Shown piece by piece: positions 36,087 through 47,087 of a stretch of 64,000 nucleotides of DNA. The stretch comes from Porodaedalea pini (lineage: Eukaryota; Basidiomycota; Agaricomycetes; Hymenochaetales; Hymenochaetaceae). Numbering within the stretch: the first letter of the stretch is position 1; the number at the start of each line of letters is the position of its first letter. The DNA lies in contig NBAY01000008.1 of assembly GCA_002794775.1 (NCBI GenBank), forward strand, positions 1,054,001-1,118,000. The letters are read 5' to 3'. The position numbers and the translations under genes are program-made. The notes beneath the pieces are model-generated. The model was not told the DNA's origin. It searched no databases and saw nothing but the letters and a program-made list of their open reading frames with translations.

Positions 36087-36364
36087 AGCGGACAGAAAGG
36101 AATTCCAACGGCTCTGGAATTTTGACAGAATGTGATAGCGAAATTTAAAAATTCGATACTAGTACTCATTCCGGAGCCTTCAGAATTATAAATTCTGTCA
36201 TTTCATTCTGAAAATTTTTCTGGCGGGTCAGGAATCTATTTTTGTCTATTGTAACAAATAAATAGTAATTCTGAAGGCTCCGGAATGAGTATCAAATTTT
36301 CAAAATTTGCTATCACATTCTGTCAAAAATTCTGGAGCCTCCAGAATTTATTTTTGTCTGCTAT
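36087..36364. mobile_element. Foldback element with long imperfect inverted repeats
   Basis: Two arms of roughly 100 bases (about 36,087-36,190 and 36,262-36,364) are reverse complements with scattered mismatches. Shared blocks include GACAGAATGTGATAGC and CATTCCGGAGCCTTCAGAAT. No coding potential. The corresponding place in the second duplicated segment (about 46,860-46,885) lacks it, so it arrived after the duplication or was lost there. No clear target duplication. Confidence 0.75.
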
Positions 36365-36424
36365 GTTAGCTGCTCAAGGTGCCTACCATATATAGAACTC
36401 CGAACCTGAGTGAATGTCCAATAT

Positions 36425-36534
36425 TATAATGTGGCCCCTCTTTACACTTTTTGTCTACAGCTTCACACAACACTTTTTCACCTCCAAAAAAAATGTGTAA
36501 AGAGGGGACAAGTGTAAATAGGGGCCTCATTATA
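36425..36534. mobile_element. Short inverted-repeat element (MITE-like), 110 bases
   Basis: Ends are TATAATGTGGCCCCTCTT on the left and, reverse-complemented, TATAATGAGGCCCCTATT on the right. The right arm repeats its pairing block twice (GTGTAAAGAGGGG and GTGTAAATAGGGG), so the left arm can fold with either. No coding potential. Confidence 0.65.
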
Positions 36535-36767
36535 GTATTGCCAAGGAATTAAGGGAGCCCAAATGGTTTGTGAAGAGTTATACATTTGTGAACAGGCAGA
36601 TTTAGAAAGCAGATCATTAGTCAACCTCCTCTAGCATGTACCAACACTAATTCACTTTCTCAATCATGACGCAAAGGTGACAAGACATATGAAGCTGAAA
36701 TAATGTCTCACATACAGTATACAGGTGGTTGTAAGAAGTGATGGTGATCAGCATGAAGTGACCAAAA

Positions 36768-37190
36768 TGTCAGGACTCGAACTTCCCCTTTTCTTTATTT
36801 CCCCTTTTCCTTTTTCGTTTCTGTTAATTGCTCCTTTTCATTATCTTTAATCATCTTTCCAATCACTTCCCACACTCCCTCTACACGACCTTCATTCGTT
36901 CCATTCCCACTCGTTATGTAATGTTAGGTAATATAGTCTCACGGTCGTCGCTATATAAGGTCTCAGGAATCGCATGAACTCCTTGTTCTGCTTTTCCTCT
37001 TACCTCCGCGTCGACCTAGGTGAGACTCGTCCCCCTTGTATTAGTCTAGTCTTGTATTAATCCTCTTACCTCCGCGTCGACCTAGCCTGAGTAAGCGTGT
37101 CCCGAGTCTACGCTCGAGTATAGCACGTCCCAGACGACAGTCAGCCGAGGCCTGCCCAGTCCGAGCCGTCTCCCGGGCTTCCGCCTAACA
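36768..37190 (+). repeat. 5' LTR of gypsy element
   Basis: 423 bases, TG...CA ends. TATA box (gctatataagg) near 36,951. A 24-base direct repeat (start tcttacctccgcgtcgacct) occurs twice, about 65 bases apart, downstream of it. Confidence 0.93.
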
Positions 37191-37894
37191 TAAAAGCAGA
37201 ACCCCACCCAGGCTCATCCCCAGCGTACGTCGTCGCTGTCGACTCGCCTTCACTCAGTCTAGAGGAGCGCTCCCCTCGACGGATTTGACGTGTAAACCCC
37301 CTGAACGACAACCCTCAACCCTGCCCGGACGTTTTCGGACGTTCGTGTATTACGTAAACATATCAACCGACATCTCCCGACCCTGGCTCTACGAATTAGC
37401 CTCTGGTGGAGCACGCACCTAACGTGGACGTGGGTAACCAGACGAGTCCAAACTTCGACGACAATCTCGTTTGTAATCTCACTCGGATCCTACCGCCTCG
37501 TCATCAACTTCGCTGACGAACCCGCTCAACGTTGGCGTAACCCCGGATCGAACACGCAACCGATCCCTGTCCCACCGCCAACGTCAAGATAGATCTCACC
37601 GACGAACAGCGACGGGCCCTTCCTGCCTCAGCCCGTTGGGATCCAGATCGACCAGGCTACGTCGCGACCAATAACAGCGGCGTCACTCACGACATCTGGT
37701 GGAGTGAGATCCGGCACGGCTGGTATTCGTCAGACGAACGAGGAAGGAGAGCAAGGTGGCCTCCAGCTACCCCATCGTCACCCGCACCGTCAACATCTAC
37801 GGTTAACCTACCACCGACTCCGGGTCCTTACCGCGAGACCAACAGAGATCCCTCACCGCCGACTCCCCCAGAACCTTCAACACCCGAACCCGCG

Positions 37895-38974
37895 ATGTCA
37901 GCAGAAGGTTTCAGCCAACAGCAAATGGCGCAGATCGCGGCCATCGTTGCGAATGCCTTCGCCCATCAGGCGAACAACGCCCCAGCGCCGGTCGCGGCCG
38001 CTAACCCCCCGACCCCCAACATAGACGTCGCCCGACCACGTGAATTCACTGGTGGCGACGATTACCTTGACTTCAGACGCGAAGTCCTTCTTTTCGTGTC
38101 CGCGAACCCAAACCGATACCCTACGTCGGAGAGTAAGATCTACGTAGCTCTCTCCTACCTGAAGGGTGGTAATGCGGCAACGTGGGCGCAGAACTACGTC
38201 GAGGAGTCGACAACGGCGGGAATCGTTACCTTCACGGACAGCTGGGAAAGATTCCAGGAACGACTTGACGCCTCGTTCGACGATCCGAACCGAAAGGAAG
38301 CTGCGCTGAAGGATTTCCGGGAGAAGGTTCAGAAGGACCTCACCGCGGATAAGTTCTTCCAACAACTTGACGTCATCATCAAGCGGGCGGAACTGAAAGA
38401 CGACAGCGTTATCTGCGACCGCCTCAAGCGAGCAATGAACATCGAGGTAGTCCGCGGCGTGCTGAGGTCGACGCCCGTACCGACAACGTATGAGGCGTGG
38501 AAGAACAAAGCTATCGAGATCGATCGCGGAGAACAACAGATCCGCGCGATTCAACGAGGCCGCCCGTTCATACCGCAACCTCGCCAACAACAACCGGCAC
38601 CCCCCGCTCGGCGCCAAGTTGCAACCCCGCACGTCGACAAACGCGACGCGACCGGCGTCACGTTCGGAGGTATCGGACAACCGATGGACGTCTCTATGAA
38701 CAAGGCACGTCGCAGAAGAGCTTGCTGGATCTGTGGTCAAGAAGGCCACTTCAAGGACAGGTGCCCGCAGGGGAAACCGATTATCCAGCGTATGCTGGAA
38801 CTGATGGCCCCTGGCGAACGCCGCATCCTCGCAGACGAGCTCGGAGCGATGAAGGAGTCAGCCTTCGAGGAAGTCGTAGACACTCGGAGGTCGACGGTGG
38901 AGGACTATGTGGAGGAAGGAGAGAATGACGAAGAGGTCGTTGACTCGCAGGGTTTTGCGAGTGGTCAGGCGTAG
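37895..38974 (+). CDS. gag: Gag (nucleocapsid) of gypsy element
   Basis: 359 residues from ATG 37895. Capsid-like helical region (FTGGDDYLDFRREVLLFV, YLKGGNAATWAQNYVEE, WERFQERLDASFDD) followed by a basic linker and one zinc knuckle CWICGQEGHFKDRC (CX2CX4HX4C). The same frame stays open and protein-like upstream to 37,541 without an ATG, so the true N-terminus could be longer, for example through a spliced or non-ATG start. The stop (38972-38974) is bypassed by the -1 shift at 38950. Confidence 0.88.
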   Translation: MSAEGFSQQQMAQIAAIVANAFAHQANNAPAPVAAANPPTPNIDVARPREFTGGDDYLDFRREVLLFVSANPNRYPTSESKIYVALSYLKGGNAATWAQNYVEESTTAGIVTFTDSWERFQERLDASFDDPNRKEAALKDFREKVQKDLTADKFFQQLDVIIKRAELKDDSVICDRLKRAMNIEVVRGVLRSTPVPTTYEAWKNKAIEIDRGEQQIRAIQRGRPFIPQPRQQQPAPPARRQVATPHVDKRDATGVTFGGIGQPMDVSMNKARRRRACWICGQEGHFKDRCPQGKPIIQRMLELMAPGERRILADELGAMKESAFEEVVDTRRSTVEDYVEEGENDEEVVDSQGFASGQA

Positions 38975-38992
38975 CCATCGGGGCGACTGACC
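38950..38992 (+). promoter_or_regulatory. Programmed -1 ribosomal frameshift signal, gag to pol
   Basis: Slippery heptamer G GGT TTT (38950-38956) in the gag frame, then a 6-base spacer, then a perfect 6-bp stem GGTCAG (38963-38968) with CTGACC (38987-38992) and an 18-base loop. The gag stop TAG falls inside the loop. The -1 frame is open from 38944 into protease. Geometry matches the standard signal of retroelements and retroviruses. Confidence 0.8.
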
Positions 38993-41900
38993 GGGAAGAA
39001 CAAGGGACTTTGAATCCGGACTCGTTAAAATATAACCAACCGTCTGTACAACACGTAGATGCGAACGACGTCGATGGTTTTCCGGAGTATGAAGTCCCCA
39101 CCGGTGTGAAAAGAAGTGAAGGGTACGAGCAGTTGTTCATGAGAGGAACTGGCGGACGCCAGCTGGACCTTCTCCTGAACGTCGGACACAGTGTGAAAGG
39201 TGAAGTGAGGGAGGTAGACGCTCACGCACTCGTGGACTCGGGATGTACAGGATCGTGCATTGACGTGAGGTTCGTCGAACGGTATGGGCTAGAGACAAAG
39301 CGGTATATCTGACCCCTTGCGGTGCTCAATGCCGACGGCACGCACAACGAAGCTGGGTTGATCGAGGAATACGTTGACGTTGAACTCACGATCGGTCATC
39401 ATAAGGAACAGATCGTCCTGGCAGTAACCTCATTGGCGTCTTCTAACATCTTCCTGGGGTACGACTGGCTTCGACGACACAATCCAGAGGTCAACTGGAA
39501 GACGGGGACACTCGACTTTACTCGCTGTCCAGGTGAATGCGTGGTAGAGAAGGACGACGAGGAAGGTATGCGGAGGGTGTGGAGAGCAGCAAAGGAGACG
39601 AGGAGGGTGAGAGAGGTGCGAATGGACAAGGAGTCCTGGCCCGCATACCTCAACGACTACGCCGACGTCTTTAGCGAAAAAGGCTTCGAAAAGCTACCGG
39701 AACACCGACCGTGGGACCACGTCATCGACTTGAAGCCCGACTTCAAACCAAGTGACTGTAAAATCTACCCGCTCACGCCAACAGAGCAACAGTCACTCAA
39801 GGACTTCCTCGATGAAAACTTGAAGTCGGGTCGCATTCGACGGTCGATATCGCCCATGGCGTCGCCCTTCTTCTTCATTAAGAAGGCCGACAAATCGCTA
39901 CGCCCGATCCAGGATTACCGTAAGCTCAATGACGGTACGATCAAGAACAAGTATCCCCTCCCTCTCATTGACGAACTCGTCGACAAGGTCAAGAAAGCGA
40001 AGTACATCACTAAGCTTGACCTTCGCTGGGGGTACTACAATATCCGGATCCGCGAGGGTGACGAATGGAAGGCAGCGTTTCGCACAAACATGGGCCTCTT
40101 CGAACCGACGGTCATGTTCTTTGGTCTCTGCAACGCCCCGGCAACGTTCCAGGCTTTTGTCAATCACATCTTCAAGGAACTGATTTACGCTAACCTGATC
40201 ATCGTATACCTCGACGACATATTGATCCTCTCGGAGACCATTGAGGAACATATAGACACGTCGAGGCGCGTCCTTCAGATCCTGCGAGAGAATGGCCTGT
40301 ACCTGAAGCCGGAGAAGTGCGAATTTGACGCCAAGGTCGTCAAATACCTCGGCCACATCATCGGTAATGGCGAGATCAAGGCTGACCCAGCAAAGACGGA
40401 GGCGATTGCGAACTGGCCGGTCCCACAAAACCTGAAACAGCTACAACAATTCCTCGGCATGGGTAACTGGCTACGACGGTTCATCAAGGACTACAGTAAG
40501 GTGGTCCATCCGCTGACGTCGTTAACGGGCAAGAAGGACTGGGTATGGGAGACCGAACAGCAGGAAGCGTTCGAGGAGCTGAGACGACGTCTCTGCTCAC
40601 CTCCAGTCCTAGCCATCGCCAACGACGAGGGTCCTTTCCGCGTAGAAGCGGACTCGTCAAACTTTGCGCTCGGCGGTGTGTTGTTGCAAAAACAGGAAGG
40701 GAAGTGGAGGGTGATTGCCTATAGGTCAGAAGCGCTCCTACCCGCTGAACGAAACTACGAGATCTACGACAAGGAGATGCTCGCGATCGTTTCGGCGCTC
40801 AAGGAATGGCGACAATACCTCCTCGGCGCTCGCCACACGATCGAAATCTGGTCCGACCACGCTAACCTCACCTACTTCAGGTCAGCGCAGAAGCTGAGCT
40901 ACCGTCAAGCCCGCTGGCGAACCGAACTTGAAGAGTTTGACTTCCACCTCGAACACAAGTCGGGGAAGACGATGGGCAAGGCGGACCTATTATCGCGCAA
41001 GGCGGGTTACGACAAGGGCCAGGATGACAACGACGGCATCGTCTTCATCAAGGAAAAGTGGTTGAATCGTGGAATAGTGAGGACGTCGCGGGATGAAGTG
41101 TTGGAACGAGTGGGTGAAGCGCAGAGAGCACAAGACGAGTCGGAAAGGCCGACGAATATGGTAGAAGTCGACGGGTTGTGGCGAATGAAAGGCAAGGTGT
41201 ACGTGCCGTCGACGATGAAGGAAGCGGTGTTGAGGGAGTGCCACGACTCTACCCTGGCAGGACATCCGGGATCGTCGAAAACGGTCGAACTGGTACGTCG
41301 AGACTTCTGGTGGGCGTCGATGTTCTCCGATGTCCGAGCATACGTCCGAGGATGTGACCGCTGCCAACGAACAAAGGCTCTGAGGGCATCGAGGTCGAGG
41401 CCACTTCATCCAAACGCGGTCCCTGAAGGTCCCTGGGAAATTGTCACGGTCGACCTCATCGGAGAACTCCCGGACTCCAAGGGGCACAACGCAATCTGTG
41501 TTTTCGTCGATAGGTTCTCGAAACAGATGCACGCGATCCCGACGACGACAAAATTGTCAGCGGAAGGCATGGCTCAACTGTACCGCGACCACGTCTTCCG
41601 TCTCCATGGCTTGCCAAAAAAGATCATCCATGACCGAGGCACGCAGTTTGACGCATCAATGATGAGGGAGCTGTACAAACTCCTACACATCGAAGGCAAC
41701 CCGTCGACGGCGTATCACCCGCAAACGGACGGTCAGACGGAACGCGTCAACCAAGAGCTCGAACAGTACCTCCGGCTCTTCGTTGACCATCGGCAGTCAG
41801 ACTGGAAAGACTGGCTCCCTCTCGCAGAGTTCGCCTACAACAACCGAGAACACTCGGCGACAAAGATGTCACCCTTCTACGCGAACACTGGACGTCACCC

Positions 41901-42600
41901 TAGGAGCTTCGACGCCGTACGAACTTCCTCTACCAACATGTCGGCAGAAGAATTCGCGAAGCACATCAAGGAGACCCATCGCGCGGCAAGGGACAATCTG
42001 GTCAAAGCAGCAGAAGACATGAAACGCTACCATGACCGGACGGCAGGAGCATCGGTGGAATACAAGGCTGGCGACAAGGTCTTCCTTGACGGGCGAAACA
42101 TCAGTACGGACTCGCCGACAAAGAAACTTGCAGACAAATGGTACGGCCCCTTTGACGTCGTCGACAAGGTAGGAGCGAGCGCGTACAAGCTCAAACTCCC
42201 GAAGCGATGGAAAAAGGTCCACCCTGTCTTCAACGAAGCCCTGTTGAAACCCGCCGTTGAACCGTCGTTTGAGAGCCAGAAGCTACCGCCACCGCCACCA
42301 CCGGAAATCGTCGACAACGAAGAGGAATACGAGGTTGAAGAGGTCATTGACTCACGTCTGCACCGAGGTAAACTACAGTACCTCGTCAAGTGGGTCGGGT
42401 ACAACGAACCGACCTGGCAACCGGAGACGGACTTCGGCGAGAACGCAAAGGAGGCAATTGCTGAATTCTACCTCAAACACCCCGGTGCTCCCCGCAAACT
42501 CGATATCCCTCGCTCACGACTCCGTCCGCTCTTCGTCGACACCGAGCCAGACGACCGCGATCTTGGTTGGTCGGGACGCCCAACCTTGAGGGGGGGGTAA
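38953..42600 (+). CDS. pol: Pol polyprotein of gypsy chromovirus (one in-frame TGA)
   Basis: Read in the -1 frame after the slip site. Aspartic protease (ALVDSGCTGSCID) is followed by a TGA at 39310-39312 where CGA is likely. Positions below count from 39322. Reverse transcriptase has KLDLRWGYYNIRI and YLDD (296-299). RNase H Asp is in VEADSSNFALGG (near 444). The integrase zinc site is H641, H648, C678, C681, and the integrase triad is D711, D771, E807 (35 residues between the last two). A C-terminal chromodomain (VEEVIDSRLHRGKLQYLVKW) is thought to direct insertion to marked chromatin. The stop TAA abuts the 3' LTR and the purine tract overlaps the last codons. Translation as written would stop after protease. 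Confidence 0.93.
42586..42600 (+). promoter_or_regulatory. Polypurine tract of gypsy element
   Basis: GAGGGGGGGGTAA directly before the 3' LTR; primes plus-strand DNA synthesis in LTR elements. It doubles as the last pol codons and stop. Confidence 0.8.
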
Positions 42601-43023
42601 TGTCAGGACTCGAACTTCCCCTTTTCTTTATTTCCCCTTTTCCTTTTTCGTTTCTGTTAATTGCTCCTTTTCATTATCTTTAATCATCTTTCCAATCACT
42701 TCCCACACTCCCTCTACACGACCTTCATTCGTTCCATTCCCACTCGTTATGTAATGTTAGGTAATATAGTCTCACGGTCGTCGCTATATAAGGTCTCAGG
42801 AATCGCATGAACTCCTTGTTCTGCTTTTCCTCTTACCTCCGCGTCGACCTAGGTGAGACTCGTCCCCCTTGTATTAGTCTAGTCTTGTATTAATCCTCTT
42901 ACCTCCACGTCGACCTAGCCTGAGTAAGCGTGTCCCGAGTCTACGCTCGAGTATAGCACGTCCCAGACGACAGTCAGCCGAGGCCTGCCCAGTCCGAGCC
43001 GTCTCCCGGGCTTCCGCCTAACA
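42601..43023 (+). repeat. 3' LTR of gypsy element
   Basis: 423 bases, identical to the 5' LTR except one G-to-A in a CpG of the second internal repeat. Confidence 0.93.
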
Positions 43024-43245
43024 CAAAACAGGAAAATGGGCTTGTAGTGCTCATGTTTTGCAAGTAAAAATAGACAACCTTGTGCAGCATGAGCAGAGAG
43101 TCTGATTAAAAGTACCTGTGAACTTATTACAATATATCTTCAACTGCATTGTGTAAGCTTTTGAGAGGCAGAAAAGAGTGCAATTTCCTATACAAATCAT
43201 TGCAGATCATATGCTGATCACCATCACTTCTTACAACCATCTGTA

Positions 43246-44640
43246 CTATGCCTCCTTTATACACCCCCCATTCCTTCATACACTGCACATTTCTGGGCTC
43301 AAATTGTGTTAAAAATGCTCCAAAAAAGATTAGGATATTTATCCAACCCTGCTTAATACAATTGTAAATTTTGAGGATTAAATGACAAGTGCTTGAGTCA
43401 GGAGATGCAAAATGGCCATATTTTCTGGTGTTTCTGTAAGGTGAAGCTACTCTAAACCATCTACAATAATTTCATTACATCAGTTCTGGAAGGCACCTAG
43501 GTAGTGCCAACACTTGAGTCCACAAGACAGACAGGACAAAACAATCTTTGTTGCTGTCAGAGAGACTAGAAATACATACAGGAAAATTGTCTACTCACCT
43601 TTGTTGCTGTCAGAGAGACTAAGGCAACAAAGGCATTGGAAAGGGTTCAAATAGAAAGGATTATATAATATGAACTGTACAGTACCAGTCCAAAAGGAAT
43701 CTGTTGAGAATTACTCTTGGAAGATGTAAATGTTTGGCATACACATGCCAAAGGATCACTCAGCTTGGTGCAAGTGCATATAGCTTTGGATGGGTTCATA
43801 TTAGCTTTGGATGGGTTGGGAAGTGATGGGAATATGAAAAGGAGATGAGTAGAGTATAATGTACCCTGCTCCAAAGCTCTGGAGGCTACGCTTATGCTGC
43901 CACTGAGTTTCAGGCTCAGACTTGATGCAGTCACAGTATAGCTGTATGTTGGCCTTCTAGAGTTTGTGCATCTCAGAATATGGCAGCTCGGTACCTCGGA
44001 GTCATGACACAGTGTCCTGACAGTTGGTGTCATGTCAGACATGGTAAGAACACTCTGGCAGGCTTACAAGTTCTCACTATTGCTAAGGTACATATACATC
44101 AGACAGTAGTATACAGATATATATATATCCATAAATTTCAGAGGATTTGACTCAGTGCTTGAAATTAAATAGATGAAAAAAATGAGGAAAGAGTAGTGAA
44201 GGGTGACTGCTTTGGATGACGACGCGTGTGAACAAGCTCTGATTGGCTGCACACCTGTTTTTTTTTTGATAAAAGTCACGGTGTATGAAGGAGCAGTAGC
44301 TGTGACAAATCTTCAGACTCCTAAGTTATTTAGATATAAATTCACTTCCAAGTTCTAGCACTTTTTCAATTTTAAAATAACAGGAGGGACACCTCAGGAG
44401 TTTCCCTGTTTATTCTTGAGAAGAAATATGCAGAATTGCGTGAGGGAAAATTCGAGCACTAGTACTGTGAGGTGTACGAAGGAGGGGTGATCTCTCATGG
44501 TACCGAACGCACTCCGTGTCTTGCCGTGATATTGGAGTCGAAGGGTAATGAGTTTCTCATAAGACGCTAGTACCCTTTGCCTTGCCGTGATATCGGAGCA
44601 CCGCCTCCTCCCGTGATATGACAGTAGAGCCGAGTCCCTC
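43246..44640. other. CpG-depleted repeat remnant
   Basis: No gene. Nearly CpG-free to about 44.2 kb. Two short direct duplications: ctttgttgctgtcagagaga at about 43,540 and 43,597, and agctttggatgggtt at about 43,785 and 43,804. CpG returns at about 44.4 kb with a repeated phrase cttgccgtgatat (44,521 and 44,581) upstream of reductase copy 2. Confidence 0.55.
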
Positions 44641-44740
44641 AGAACGACGAGTACATTAAATAGTCGGGGTGCACATCTGCGATAGCGATTACTAGAATTA
44701 CTCTTGGGCCGACACATTCATCTGCATCGACAGCGACACT

Positions 44741-46463
<1,723 letters not shown>

Positions 46464-47087
46464 CTAGTGCCTTCAGTTGTCTCGGAGCAAGAAGATAAGA
46501 TAATCAAGCCTATTGTGGCCACTGGCCAAGTCAAATAGTTATCAGAACATTTATGAAATGAAATAGTGCATTATGTCCGTCGGTTTCAACAGTTTCGAAC
46601 GACCTTTGCCACGCTTGTATCTGCGACTAGGCTTGAGTAAAGAGCCAACTTGAAACACGGCTTACACAGCCGCTGCTAGTAACTCGTGGATGTCAAGCGT
46701 TAGTCATTCCTTCAAAGGTGCGGGGAGTATTGGACGCCCTGCGCCCCCACTTCAAACTCTTATTGAGGCTCGGATAACATTACAATCTGGGTGGAGTGAG
46801 CATCTTCGTTCCAACCCACCTAGCCTACAGGATATTCACTAATGGTGACAGTTTCGGTCTTCAAGAGTTCTTTCTGCACAAGATTCCTGCAATATGGAGA
46901 ACTCCGAATCCGGGTGAGTGTCCGACAATGCTGGGAGATTACAGGAGTAGGAGACGGACGCGCGAGAATAGAGAATGAGTGAAGGCGAGAAAATTTGATG
47001 CAGCGTGTTAAGAATTGTACATTGCAACCGGACATCTGAAACCTTATGACTTTCGCGCTGATGCAACGAACTTCCAAATCTTTCAGA
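46464..47087. other. Intergenic; left part belongs to the reductase duplication
   Basis: Patches up to about 46,925 match 35,700-36,420. The rest has no recognisable feature. Confidence 0.55.

Larger units (their letters stand above)
36768..43023 (+). mobile_element. Ty3/gypsy LTR retrotransposon, chromovirus type, young
   Basis: 6256 bases: LTR (423), leader, gag, pol (protease, reverse transcriptase, RNase H, integrase, chromodomain), purine tract, LTR (423). The LTRs differ at one base (37,075 region G versus A, a CpG transition), so insertion is recent. The target duplication is CAAAA (36763-36767 and 43024-43028). Unlike the neighbouring remnants it is rich in CpG. Gag and pol are in different frames joined by a -1 frameshift signal. 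The only visible lesion is one TGA in pol. No tRNA-type primer site beginning TGG is seen after the left LTR. Confidence 0.95.
36722..43243. mobile_element. Small inverted-repeat DNA element split by the gypsy insertion
   Basis: 33-base inverted repeats with one mismatch lie at 36722-36754 and 43211-43243, each end starting CAG and flanked by TA (36720-36721, 43244-43245). Removing the gypsy element and one target copy leaves about 260 bases of CpG-poor, noncoding DNA: a non-autonomous element of Tc1/mariner/pogo style. Its ends differ from those of the element at 8712-11694. Confidence 0.68.

Noticed and set aside
37191..37260. tRNA primer-binding site after the 5' LTR
   Set aside because: No TGG-starting stretch adjoining the LTR; self-priming could not be shown either.
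37704..38024. 106-codon frame overlapping the gag start
   Set aside because: Arginine/proline-rich shadow of the gag leader in another frame.
37898..38749. 283-codon minus-strand frame over gag
   Set aside because: Shadow of gag; the gag frame has the zinc knuckle and capsid-like helices.
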